DNA of 64,000 nt from Serratia rhizosphaerae (GTDB lineage Bacteria; Pseudomonadota; Gammaproteobacteria; Enterobacterales; Enterobacteriaceae): NCBI RefSeq assembly GCF_009817885.1, contig NZ_CP041764.1, positions 2,976,001 to 3,040,000 of the forward strand, given 5' to 3'. The notes beneath the pieces were generated by a model. The model ran no database searches and had not been told where the DNA came from. It saw only the letters and a list, made by a program, of their open reading frames with translations. How positions within the stretch are numbered: position 1 is the first letter of the stretch; each line of letters opens with the position of its first letter. Shown here piece after piece: positions 37,688 through 46,984 of this stretch. Made by a program: the position numbers and the translations under genes.

Positions 37688-37945
37688 ATGAAAAATGGCC
37701 TGATGTTAGATGCGCCTGTCACAAAAGAGATGTCCAGCGCGATTGGCTGGGTGCTGCGCGCTGTGGCAGTGTGCGTAGTGCTGTACGGTGTCGCACATCT
37801 TGCACTGCTCACCGGCTGCAGTGCCACCCTGGTCAGCTACCGGTCGGACAGCGACAACGCTTGTCCACCGATGGTCAGCGTGCAGAGTCTCGGCAGCAGC
37901 GTCACGGTGACAGACGGCACGACATGCAAGGTGGTCGGTGAATGA
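37688..37945 (+). CDS. Hybrid membrane/lipoprotein downstream of endolysin (85 aa), copy B
   Basis: ATG 37688 with GAGG six bases upstream is preferred; an ATG at 37652 would give 97 aa. The mature part (CSATLVSYRSDSDNACPPMV onward) is nearly identical to the copy at 23698. The N-terminus is different, with a hydrophilic start (MKNGLMLDAPVTKEMSSAIG) before a hydrophobic stretch ending LALLTGC. That is still an acceptable lipobox, but the n-region is unusually long for a lipoprotein. It looks like a fusion of another membrane protein's start to the lipoprotein. Confidence 0.6.
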   Translation: MKNGLMLDAPVTKEMSSAIGWVLRAVAVCVVLYGVAHLALLTGCSATLVSYRSDSDNACPPMVSVQSLGSSVTVTDGTTCKVVGE

Positions 37946-38106
37946 AAAAAGCGGCTTTTATCCTGGGGGCGCTGGCGCTGAGTGCCGGCATTGCCGCCTG
38001 CTCCAACGTCCTGACGTACATCCGGCACGATGAATCTGTCCAGTGCAGCAGCGACAAGGCCCTCAAGCGCGACAGTATCTGTAACGTTCAGCCCGTCTCG
38101 AAATAA
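37942..38106 (+). CDS. Second small lipoprotein (54 aa), copy B
   Basis: It has the same signal peptide and lipobox (GIAAC) as the 23868 gene, with two residue changes (VQC for VHC, QPVSK for QHVSK). Its start overlaps the previous stop by four bases (ATGA). The function is unknown; it was probably co-translated with its neighbour. Confidence 0.7.
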   Translation: MKKAAFILGALALSAGIAACSNVLTYIRHDESVQCSSDKALKRDSICNVQPVSK

Positions 38107-39054
38107 CGTTCCCATCTCATTATCCCGCTCCGCAGCCCTCCCTGAAGGATGCGAAGTATGTTGATGGCGGCAGCACCAAACATGTGGAGAAAAAGCTCAG
38201 GGGCTAGTCTATACGGGGGATTTTAGCGCCTGCTGAAGTTGCAGCAACAACGGTTACAGTGATGGCCCGTACTGACGGCACCACCTTACTGACACCAACA
38301 GCAATGCTTGAGATCACTAGGTTGGCAGCGAATGTGTGACATTGGTGGTATTCCTATCCGGACAAAACCAGTTCTGTGGATTGTGAAATATTGGTCAATG
38401 GCCAGTGGCATCCATTTACTGCTATGAAATCAGACCGTACTTCCTACGGGCCGATTATTTATCGGAACGCGAAGGTGGGGAGGTACGGGAGATTAAGTCG
38501 TATCAGAAGTCAACCTACTGGGTGCAGGTTGAGCGCGCTTTTATATCATCTTGTTGTCTCCTAGAAGAGTGTACACCTAGACTTCAAATAAGTTGGCGCA
38601 GAATGAGGCGGTGAAGTTCGGGTGCTACTGTACGTCCGTGTCACGGAATCCTCACTTAGCCATAATTAGAAAGATGGCCTACTAACGCTGGTAAGGGCAA
38701 ATGAAAATTAAAAATTTGAAAATGATAATTTTATTTAAATCATCTATTTTTACTATTAACTGGTACATTTCAAGTTCAATAAGTAATCATTTGTGATTCA
38801 TTATTGAATTTGAGTTATTTAATTGACACGTCATCTCCGTGTACTACATTTAATTTCAATGACCGTCTGCTTTTATCTACTGGATGGTTTTGGTTTTAAA
38901 TATCGATGTCGGCATGTGATTTTTGATAGGGGGATGGTGTTTGCAAATGTAGGAAACATTGAAATGTTTTGATGTTACCATGTAATAGGGCGCCCCTTCT
39001 TTTTGTATGGTTGTTTTCCATGACCTAACCATGTGGAGAAGTGAGGATTTTATT
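38107..39054. other. Degenerate region, about 950 bp
   Basis: No intact gene is seen. Around 38376-38530 a readable piece (DCEILVNGQWHPFTAMKSDR ... PIIYRNAKVGRYG) switches frame and may be a decayed tail or adhesin gene. From 38690 the DNA is AT-rich without coding signal, and probably holds the promoter region for the genes at 39055 and 39355. Confidence 0.4.
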
Positions 39055-39186
39055 ATGTCAAAAGAATCTCAAAATAAACAGAATGAAATGATACTTGAAC
39101 TCTTAAGAGTGTCATTAAAGAACAATGGAAAGTTATTGTTCTGTAGTATCAGCTGGATGATTTATCGCCGTGGATTTAGTGTTTGA
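39055..39186 (+). CDS. Possible small protein (43 aa)
   Basis: GTGAGGATTTTATTATG gives a ribosome site before MSKESQNKQNEMILELLRVS, ending GFSV. No family is recognised and the length is short, so this may be a chance frame. It lies 169 bp before the tailspike gene. Confidence 0.3.
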   Translation: MSKESQNKQNEMILELLRVSLKNNGKLLFCSISWMIYRRGFSV

Positions 39187-39354
39187 GTCAGCACTGCAAG
39201 GTGATGAAAATGGAATCGGTGCAACGCCTTGTTAGCAGTGATTGTTATATTCGCTGTTTTCTGAGCAGCAGTAATAAATTTTTCAATCCACTTCACATGG
39301 TGCAAACATCAGGCCTTGGTTATTATTTAGCCGGGGGGATACCAGGAGGAATTT

Positions 39355-41283
39355 GTGGACAATATTATTCCTAACGTCGTAGTATCGATGCCATCCCAAC
39401 TTTTCACGCTTGCCTGTGCATTCAAGGCAGCGGCGAACGGCAAAATCTACATCGGCGAAATTGACAAAGACCCGACCATTCCAGAACACCAAATTCAGGT
39501 GTACCTCGAAAACGAGGACGGTACGTACGTTCCTGTCGCACAGCCGTTGATGATTAATTCCGGTGGCTATCCGGTATACAACGGACAGATCGCGAAGTTC
39601 GTGACCGTACAGGGCCATTCCATGGCTATTTACGACGAGTATAACGCACTGCAGTTCTATTACTCCAACGTGCTGAAATACGACCCGGATCAGCTGCGCC
39701 CCATCGTTGAAAAATTCATTGAAGATATTAAAGGGCCTGGCGGAGCGTCGATCGTCGGCAACGAATATGGCGGTAGCGTACAAGATTCTATTAATGCGAT
39801 CACTCCTGAGATGTTTGGCGCCAAGGGTGACGGTAAGACTGACGATGCAGCAGCCCTGCAGGCAGCCATGGATTACGCGCTGAACAATGATAAACGCCGA
39901 GTCGTTGGGATGGGAAACTATACAATTAAAACGCCTTTGCGGATCGGCGGTAGTGCTGGTATTGGCTCCGCTGGAGTTAGCATCAATCTCGCCCGTCTGC
40001 GCGCTGACGATACCTGGCCGGCTAATACAGGGCTGTTCGATGCGACCCCGATGATCATTATGGGTAACGCTGCGGGCAACGATACGAATATTGAGCTGTC
40101 TATTGGCTATATCGATGGTGCAGGTAAAGCGGATGGCCTGCAACCGACCGGCTTTGGCTTCTCCCTAACTCGCATCCATTTCGGGGTCGCAATTAACTGC
40201 ATCCGCGTTATCGGCACCGGTAAGCAACAATGGTCTAACGCCTCTGTCTATATCACTGGTAACAGCTGGCGCGTGAACTGGCTTGGCCTGCATCTTGAGC
40301 GAGGTACGTCCGGCACATCCCCGATAAACGAGGGGTGGGACATTAACATCGGCTTCACCTGTTCGAACCGTTACGGCGGCTTTCTCCTGCGTGGAGGTAG
40401 CCAGTACGCTAAAATCGCTGGTGATTTCGACTTCAATGGCAATTACGTGTCACTGCTTGAAGTTGATAAAATAACCGGAGTGAAGCGCGGCATGAAGCTG
40501 ACGAACGGAACGACCGAATGCGATGTGCTATCTTTTTACAACTACCGAGGGAAAAACTACATTGCGTTGGCGGAGAATAAGGTGGTCGCTCGCGGGGCCA
40601 GTTCGTACAAAGTCGATGATTCGTTGTCTGGTGCACCATCGGTGATAAAAGTTCTCTCTGTGGCCACCACTCAGACTAATGCCACTGGGAACAACTTTTT
40701 CGATATCTGGCATGACTTCCAGGGTGAGCCGTTCGCTGCTATCAATATCCGCGCTGGCTATTGCGGTGGGGTTTACGGTGCGTTGCGGCATACGTCTCGA
40801 ATTTTCTACAACAACAACTTCGACGGCCGACCGGATAACTGGCGTGGGTTCGGTGTCGCTAACTCTGGTAACACGCTGACAATGTACGATAAAGCTCGAA
40901 GCGACTCAGCTATCGCCACAATCAGCGCGGATTCCTGGAACATCGATCGCCGGCTTTACCTGAAGTTACGTCTTTACGAGGGCGTTCCTGTTGCGAAGAC
41001 GCTCCCGCGCTCATCTACTGAGTTTACGCACATCTACACGTTCGGCGATGCAGATTACGATAAATATCTGGATGAGGGGTCTATGTATGAGATCACTCTG
41101 AAGGGTAATTTTGGCGGAACATATGGGCGTTGGTTGATTTTTATTAAAGGGACAAACTTGCAGGTTGTCGAAGAGAAGTACAACAACACCGTGTTCCAGT
41201 ATCAATTTACCGATATGAGGTTCAGTCTGCGGCAATCAGCCCAGCCAAGCATCAATGTAGCGGTTAACATCCGACGGGTGTAG
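39355..41283 (+). CDS. P22-type phage tailspike with pectate-lyase-like fold
   Basis: The start is GTG 39355, preceded by AGGAGGA. Residues 1-110 match the P22 head-binding domain (FKAAANGKIYIGEIDKDP, NEDGTYVPVAQPLMINSGGY, VTVQGHSMAIYDEYNALQFY, NVLKYDPDQ). Then come PEMFGAKGDGKTDDAAALQA and a long region expected to be a right-handed beta-helix, as in other tailspikes; it should bind and cut surface polysaccharide. The total length is 642 aa, in the family range, and the frame is complete. No other podovirus tail gene is visible, so it is an orphan or moron gene. The C-terminal receptor part cannot be assigned a glycan. Confidence 0.9.
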   Translation: MDNIIPNVVVSMPSQLFTLACAFKAAANGKIYIGEIDKDPTIPEHQIQVYLENEDGTYVPVAQPLMINSGGYPVYNGQIAKFVTVQGHSMAIYDEYNALQFYYSNVLKYDPDQLRPIVEKFIEDIKGPGGASIVGNEYGGSVQDSINAITPEMFGAKGDGKTDDAAALQAAMDYALNNDKRRVVGMGNYTIKTPLRIGGSAGIGSAGVSINLARLRADDTWPANTGLFDATPMIIMGNAAGNDTNIELSIGYIDGAGKADGLQPTGFGFSLTRIHFGVAINCIRVIGTGKQQWSNASVYITGNSWRVNWLGLHLERGTSGTSPINEGWDINIGFTCSNRYGGFLLRGGSQYAKIAGDFDFNGNYVSLLEVDKITGVKRGMKLTNGTTECDVLSFYNYRGKNYIALAENKVVARGASSYKVDDSLSGAPSVIKVLSVATTQTNATGNNFFDIWHDFQGEPFAAINIRAGYCGGVYGALRHTSRIFYNNNFDGRPDNWRGFGVANSGNTLTMYDKARSDSAIATISADSWNIDRRLYLKLRLYEGVPVAKTLPRSSTEFTHIYTFGDADYDKYLDEGSMYEITLKGNFGGTYGRWLIFIKGTNLQVVEEKYNNTVFQYQFTDMRFSLRQSAQPSINVAVNIRRV

Positions 41284-41717
41284 ACGCTGAGGCATCCGTA
41301 GGGCAAAAATAATCCTAGCGCAGCGCGCGTAGTCAGAAATTTTCTGCACGTTGTCAATTATGCCTGATTTTTTCTGCAATAAACTCACCAAATTTTTTCC
41401 GAGTCCCATCAAAAAATCGTATGTGTTTGATTTTCATACCATGCATGTACATGTATTTTTTGATTTAATTTTAATGACTTTTTAACTGCATGTTACATAT
41501 AGCATTTAATGCATATGCCGGTAGTGGGCCGCATATCTGCGACCTTCCTATCAAATCAACCTCATCTTGGTTTCTACCCAAATGCCTCATGCATGCCACT
41601 GCCACTTTGCAGTGATGCCTTCGTCATTGTGTGGGTGACAGTGTGAGGACGACCATAGATCTCATTGCGTCGTATCCATGTTCTCGCGCTGAATCTCATC
41701 CCGCCATAATTCAAAAA
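41284..41717. other. Intergenic region after the tailspike
   Basis: No gene is recognised. The sequence is AT-rich to about 41520, then mixed. Confidence 0.35.
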
Positions 41718-41740
41718 AGCGCCCTGCGGAAACCGAGGGC
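41713..41740 (-). terminator. Terminator-like hairpin, minus orientation
   Basis: Read on the minus strand, GCCCT-CGGTTTCCGC-AGGGC is followed by GC and six T. It could stop transcription coming from the right toward the tailspike gene. Confidence 0.5.
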
Positions 41741-41869
41741 GAAAAAAACGGATAGGAAAACCATCATGCACACATCGGGGAATGTGCAGCGATATAATGG
41801 TTTTTGTGGGGGCGGATTTCAGCTGTTTCTGTGTTTAATTTTGTATTTTCTTGGGGGGAGGTGCAGCAG

Positions 41870-42175
41870 GAGGTCATCAAAAAAAGTTCCGAGGCCTGTC
41901 CAGAAGAGTGAGGAGGTATCCTGGCTGCTGGAGGCCTACCGCATCGGGCTGCGGCGTGGTTGTCGTCTGATGATGCAGAGCCGCACGCTCTACCACTATC
42001 AAGGCAGACGCGACGATCGCGCCATCACGCAGCGCATCCATATCCTGCTGCACCGGGAAGGTTGGCTGATTAACCATAAGAAAACCCACCGTATTCACAG
42101 TGCCTGTGGCGGTCTTAGGCCGGAACAGTTTAAAAAACAAAACCTCGCTTAGGGCCGTGTCCACATTACGTGGGT
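41870..42175 (+). pseudogene. Chimeric IS3-family transposase remnant with IS end
   Basis: The frame EEVSWLLEAYRIGLRRGCRL and DDRAITQRIHILLHREGWLI resembles the N-terminal part of one IS3-family OrfB. It then passes into HSACGGLRPEQFKKQNLA, the C-terminal end of the element found complete at 47407-48648, including its terminus (ACGTGGGTAGGATCA). Two different IS remnants have therefore been joined here. The 11 bases after the IS end (CTGTACTGATT) are shared with the flank of the 47407 copy. Confidence 0.7.
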
Positions 42176-42288
42176 AGGATCACTGTACTGATTATGGGCT
42201 AGGGTCAAAAGAGAGATGCCAAAAACTGAATATGAGATTTAAGGGGGTGAGTTGAGTTGTGACCCTATAATAAAGTATATTCCAATAA

Positions 42289-43044
42289 TTATGAGCTTTC
42301 GGCTAAAAATTCATATAAATCGCTTCGAAAGTAACTAATGCTGTATTCTAAAGGCTGTTGTTCTCTATCAAGAAGCGTTTGTTTAATAACCAATATTGCT
42401 GATTTTTCGGGGATCTTTAGTTTTTCACATAAACCTTGGTCTGCTAATGAAGCACTAATTGTACTACTTAACCTTCCGAAAGGTAGTTTTTGTTTTCTGA
42501 GATAATCATATAATGAGGTTTCAATATCATTAATATCAGTAACCACTGAGGGTAGTATGTACGAGGTTGTGTAAGATGCAAGTTGTTCATCAATTGTTCC
42601 AATTCTTTCAAGTTTATATATCTCTTCACATTCCCTGATGTTCATTTTTTTTGAAACTAATGGCGTTGGCAATGTTTTCTTTTTCTCTATCCATATAGAA
42701 CCAGGTACTCTATTTTGATTGTCTATTTCTTCAGCGAATCCATTGATTGTTGACAATGAATGCGATAAAGGGATTTTTACTTGAGTACCAAATCCACGCG
42801 CGCGTAAAACTAAATTATCTTGAACAAGACAGAGAAAAGCTTTACGAACCGTAATGCGAGAGACATGTAACTCTTCGGTGACTATCCTCTCTGTAGGAAG
42901 AAAGTCCCCGGGTTTAATAATGCACTGTTCAATAGCTTCTCTCAACGACTTATGAAGCTGTAGGTATATTGGCATTGCATTATCTTTAGATATGTCAGAT
43001 TTTAATTTTTGAAAAAGTAGTTGATACTGTTCATAATAACTCAC
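42289..43044 (-). CDS. GntR-family transcriptional regulator (HutC/UTRA subfamily)
   Basis: The winged-helix domain reads MPIYLQLHKSLREAIEQCII, LPTERIVTEELHVSRITVRK, and is followed by a UTRA ligand domain (SYILPSVVTDINDIETSLYD ... PLEYSISYFRSDLYEF). I prefer GTG 43044 (251 aa), which has GGAG seven bases upstream; an upstream frame reaches 43146. Family members sense small metabolites such as sugars or amino-acid derivatives. It is divergent from the 43769 Ig-like gene across about 720 bp of AT-rich DNA. A loosely palindromic GTATGTATAACATAGTAC at 43168-43185 could be an operator. Control of the Ig-like gene is inference from position. Confidence 0.88.
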   Translation of the reverse strand: MSYYEQYQLLFQKLKSDISKDNAMPIYLQLHKSLREAIEQCIIKPGDFLPTERIVTEELHVSRITVRKAFLCLVQDNLVLRARGFGTQVKIPLSHSLSTINGFAEEIDNQNRVPGSIWIEKKKTLPTPLVSKKMNIRECEEIYKLERIGTIDEQLASYTTSYILPSVVTDINDIETSLYDYLRKQKLPFGRLSSTISASLADQGLCEKLKIPEKSAILVIKQTLLDREQQPLEYSISYFRSDLYEFLAESS

Positions 43045-43768
43045 GTTTAAGCTCCATTGAGTTTGTGCACGGTAGTGCATTTCACCATGAAAAATTACTT
43101 GAATTTTTCTTCTTAGCATGCGTGTAAATTTAATAAGAGCAACCACTTACTCTTTGTGTGTGTTTCAGTATGTATAACATAGTACAAAAAAAAATTAGTG
43201 TGAGATTTTTATTTAAAATAATCGAGGTTAGTCAAGAAAATGTTTGATAACAAACAAAAAAAACATAATAAATTTTATCTTTAATTAAAGAGCTGATCTT
43301 TTATTTCAATTCTAATAATACCGCGCGTGAACTATATCAAGGAGTTTTATGTTATAGGAAGTAATGAGTTTTGTTATATATTATGCATGATGTCTGCGTT
43401 TTAATCTGGAGCTGTAGGTGCTTTTTATTTAATAATTGAAAATAGAACTATCATCAGGTGGGGTGTAGGTAAATAAAAAAGATATTCACTTTTCATGTCA
43501 AATTTATATCTATTTATATTCTTTTTTATAGTAAAATAATTACTTTTTTGAGAGATTTTTTATTTCAGTTTAATTCGCGCGATTGAAACGCAATTAATTG
43601 TTTTTATTGAAAAAAAAAGTGGCGCTGATGTTGACTTAAATTCTTGTTGTTATTTTTTTAAAAAAATAAAAATATATTTTTGACAATACCATTAATCGTA
43701 AGCTACAAATTTAAATTGAAAGGTAATTGAGGTTGATATGAAAAACAACACATAGATAGGAGGTTGTT
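43045..43768. other. AT-rich divergent intergenic region
   Basis: About 720 bp, very A/T-rich, without genes. It is likely to hold promoters for the GntR gene and the Ig-like gene. The palindrome-like site at 43168-43185 is the only operator candidate I noticed. Confidence 0.4.
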
Positions 43769-44809
43769 ATGAGTGTAACTATCAGTTTAACCGATACAAG
43801 TATAATCGTCGGCGGAACCGGTTCTGGTAGCATTACCGATGTAGATATTACTGATGGAACTGTATATACGATTACTAGTAGTGATGATACTGTCGCTACA
43901 GTCGATAACGCTTCAGTCACTTTGTCTTCAGGAGGGGCGACATTTGATATAACTGGAGTATCTGAAGGCAGTGGTATCACATTTACAGCTACACAAGATG
44001 ATGATACAACCAATACCGCAACGACAACGGAGTCTTTGGATGTTACCGTAAACGCAGCAACTTTTACTGTCGAATTAAGTGCTGATAAATTAGCTATCGA
44101 TGAAGATGTGGTAGGAACAATCACAGACACCATAAACCCAGAAGGCACGCTATTTGATATTACTGCATCTTCTCCTGATATTGTGGACTTACCACAACCG
44201 TCCGTAACGCTAGATTATACAGGAAAAGCTGAATTTACCATCACAGGGCTTGCTGAAGGAACAACAACTGTAACCGTTACGCAAAGTGATGATTCTAGCA
44301 ATACTTATACAACTGAAGCAGTAACTGTAGAGGCTAGCGTTACCAATTATACCGTAAATGTTTTCAACACACCTCAGGATTACTGGACATCTGATTGGGA
44401 GTTACTTTCCACACCAATAACGATAGAGGTTATCGATCCCGAAACCGGACTCCCTGCGGGGGGCGTTGATATAGAACTAAGCGATGATTCAAATGCTAAT
44501 ATAATCTGGGGTGGCAATGGTAATATTGGTGTGACATCCTCTACAGGTCAATTTCATACCCTACTCTCTTTAGCTGGTCCTCCGGAAGAAGGTACGAATT
44601 CATATACAATTACTGTCAATGTTAATAACTCCCCCAGTGCTGACTTTGTTCTATTATTAGCTAGCCCAACATTAGCTGCACCGACTTTTCCATTGGCTGT
44701 CTCTAATTTCCTCAGCCAAGAGGCTGTTGATGCAGGAGTATACACAAGAATATTTTACCCTAATCAACGTGAAGGCGACACAATTAACTTATTCTGGGGG
44801 GGAGTATAA
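43769..44809 (+). CDS. Leaderless Ig/YWxG-domain protein, 5' part (ends at a G7 tract)
   Basis: ATG 43769 has TAGGAGG at ideal distance. The 346-aa product has no signal peptide. Residues 1-190 hold two Big-like modules rich in Thr, Asp and Ser (SVTISLTDTSIIVGGTGSGS, FTVELSADKLAIDEDVVGTI). An Ig domain follows (TPITIEVIDPETGLPAGGVD), then the start of a domain type shared with the 49145 gene, ending NLFWGG. The stop comes directly after a G7 run (44796-44802). The reading frame resumes in the -1 frame as the next entry. Insertion of one G, or -1 slippage on G GGG GGA, gives a fusion of about 530 aa. Confidence 0.7.
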   Translation: MSVTISLTDTSIIVGGTGSGSITDVDITDGTVYTITSSDDTVATVDNASVTLSSGGATFDITGVSEGSGITFTATQDDDTTNTATTTESLDVTVNAATFTVELSADKLAIDEDVVGTITDTINPEGTLFDITASSPDIVDLPQPSVTLDYTGKAEFTITGLAEGTTTVTVTQSDDSSNTYTTEAVTVEASVTNYTVNVFNTPQDYWTSDWELLSTPITIEVIDPETGLPAGGVDIELSDDSNANIIWGGNGNIGVTSSTGQFHTLLSLAGPPEEGTNSYTITVNVNNSPSADFVLLLASPTLAAPTFPLAVSNFLSQEAVDAGVYTRIFYPNQREGDTINLFWGGV

Positions 44810-45375
44810 TTCCTTATAATGTGAGTTCATCAAGTGAATCTATATCCATTCAAATTACAGATGAATATTTAATCCAAGGGTATTATGCAACAGGTTTTTC
44901 AGTTACTGACTTAAATAATAACACCTCGTTCTCTGCTGTGTATCAAGTGGTTGTTCAAAACTCTAATAATACGGGGGTGCTGGATCAACCGGCCCCAATT
45001 GTACCACTTGCTGGTGATGGTATTATAAATCAATCAGATTTGTATAAGGGGGTTACGGTCGAAGTTATGCCAGATGAATCTTGGCTTTATCTGTCACCAA
45101 GAGGAGTCAGTATTTTTTGGGTTGGCTATAATGAAGATGGCCTCACATCCCCCGCAGCTCAACAACACCAAGCATTCTCTGCAGAGGAGGCGATGGCAGC
45201 CATGACGAATGGGGCTCCTTTAGTCATGCCCGTAGATGAAGCAACACTGGTAGCTTTAGGGACTGGTACGGCAGATGCGTATTATACTGTTTTGGATAAA
45301 ACAGCCGTTATACATTCTTCAAAAATGTATAACTCACGCGTTGACGTTGAGCCACCTGGGAAGAAAAAAAAATAA
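44803..45375 (+). CDS. Continuation of the Ig/YWxG-domain protein, 3' part
   Basis: This frame directly continues the 43769 product after the G7 tract (SIIPYNVSSSSESISIQITD ...). It contains a second domain with the FWVGYN motif and a lysine-rich end (PGKKKK). There is no ribosome binding site at the GTG 44821, so independent expression is doubtful. The domain matches the YWxG modules of the 49145 protein (VYWAGFN, VYWQGYT), which confirms that both frames belong to one gene. Confidence 0.6.
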   Translation, partial: SIIPYNVSSSSESISIQITDEYLIQGYYATGFSVTDLNNNTSFSAVYQVVVQNSNNTGVLDQPAPIVPLAGDGIINQSDLYKGVTVEVMPDESWLYLSPRGVSIFWVGYNEDGLTSPAAQQHQAFSAEEAMAAMTNGAPLVMPVDEATLVALGTGTADAYYTVLDKTAVIHSSKMYNSRVDVEPPGKKKK

Positions 45376-45396
45376 AACCGCATTATTATATCCATC

Positions 45397-45424
45397 ATGG
45401 CGCATAAGTTTATGCGCCATTTAT
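45397..45424 (+). terminator. Rho-independent terminator, 11-bp perfect stem
   Basis: ATGGCGCATAA and TTATGCGCCAT pair perfectly around GT, followed by TTTA. It closes the 43769-45375 gene. Confidence 0.75.
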
Positions 45425-45730
45425 CCCTAAATAAACATCACTGTAGTGGTCAACAAAAACTGGCCACGGCTTTTGATTTTTTCCAGTATCGTTTTTCCGA
45501 TTCGTTTGGTGGTAACCCATCGTTATATTCGTGTGGCCTGAGCGCGCTGTAATACCCAGCGATATAGTCCGTTATTGCGTGGACTGCATCGCTGAAGCTT
45601 ATGTAACCCGTCACCGGTACCTACTCATTCTTCAGGCTCCGGAAGAAGCGTTTGTAAGCATCCCTGCAAAACGAACCATTCACTTTTAGAGATCTTCCGA
45701 CATACTGATTATGTCCCTGAGGAGATCACC

Positions 45731-45997
45731 ATGCGTAAAGCCCGATTTACCGAGCACCAGATCATCACTGTTCTGAAGTCTGTTGAAGCCGGACGTACCG
45801 TCAAAGATGTCTGCCGCGAAGCGGGAATATCTGAGGCTTCGTACTATAACTGGAAAGCGAAGTATGGCGGCATGGAAGCCTCTGATATCAAAAAGATGAA
45901 GGATCTTGAGGACGAAAACCGCCGTCTCAAACAGATGTTTGCCGACCTGAGTCTGGAAAATCGCGCGTTAAAAGACGTCATTGAAAAAAAGCTTTAA
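45731..45997 (+). CDS. IS407-group transposase OrfA
   Basis: An 88-aa protein that differs at only a few residues from the OrfA at 23194-23460 (for example ITVLKSVEAG and SEASYYNWKAK). It has the same helix-turn-helix and coiled coil. The ribosome site GAGGAGATCACC precedes the ATG. Confidence 0.9.
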   Translation: MRKARFTEHQIITVLKSVEAGRTVKDVCREAGISEASYYNWKAKYGGMEASDIKKMKDLEDENRRLKQMFADLSLENRALKDVIEKKL

Positions 45998-46842
45998 AAC
46001 CAGCGATAAAGCGTGAGCTCGTCAGCTATGTGAAAGAGATGTTTTCGATGAGCGTACGCCAGGCATGCAGGACGTTATCGCTGAGCAGGACGGTGTATTT
46101 TTACCAGCCCGATACCCGGCGCGATGAGCCGGTGATCCAGGCGCTGACTGAACTGGCGGAGCGCTATCCGCGATACGGCTTTAAGAAGCTGTTCCAGTTG
46201 CTGCGCAGGCAGGGCAACAGGTGGAACCATAAACGCGTTCACCGGATTTACTGCCTGCTGAAACTGAATTTTCGCCGTAAGGGAAAGCAACGTCTGCCGG
46301 TGCGCAATCCGGCTCCGCTGGCGACGCCGGAAGCACTTAACCAGAGCTGGTCGATAGATTTTATGCATGATGCGTTGGTGTGTGGCAGACGCTTCCGGAC
46401 CTTCAATGTGGTGGATGATTTTAACCGTGAAGCGCTGGCGATAGAAATTGACCTGAATATCCCGGCGCAACGCGTCGTGAGAGTGCTGGACAGGATAGTG
46501 GCAAACCGCGGCTATCCGCGGAAGATGCGTATGGATAACGGGCCAGAACTGGTCTCACTGGCACTGGCGTAATGGGCCGAAGAACATGGTGTGTTGCTGG
46601 AATTCATCAAGCCGGGAAAGCCGACGCAGAATGCGTTTATCGAGCGTTTTAACCGGACATACCGGACAGAGATACTGGATTTTTATCTGTTCAGAACCCT
46701 GAATGAAGCGCGGGAAATTACGGAGTGCTGGCTGGCTGAATATAACAGCGAGCGGCCTCATGAATCCCTGAACAACCTGACGCCAGAAGAGTACCGGTTG
46801 ATGGCTGAAAAACCAGAAATCTCAAAAAGTGCCTGGAACTAA
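45991..46842 (+). pseudogene. IS407-group transposase OrfB with one nonsense codon
   Basis: The DDE domain reads SWSIDFMHDAL, MRMDNGPELVSL and AFIERFNRTYRTE. At 46570-46572 a TAA replaces the Glu codon seen in the sister copy (LALAEWAE), and the frame then continues to 46842. A single G-to-T change therefore inactivates the transposase. Confidence 0.88.
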
Positions 46843-46984
46843 AACCGGTGTGCTTACACGTTCCATTGGGCTATTATCCCAGCAGTTTCTACGCCGAATC
46901 ATATTCTGCCTGATCCGGTATCGCCACAATAACTGCCGGAACTGACTGCTTGTATAATGACTGCCCTAGACGCCCTTCTAAGAG

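Larger units (their letters stand above)
45653..46858 (+). mobile_element. IS3-family (IS407 group) insertion sequence with 4-bp target duplication
   Basis: The 1206-bp element is bounded by TGTAAGCATCCC and GTGTGCTTACA, with CGTT on both sides (45649-45652 and 46859-46862). Four bases is the normal target duplication for the IS407 group. It is a close relative of the IS at 22333-23539. It sits inside an older IS3-family remnant. Confidence 0.93.
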
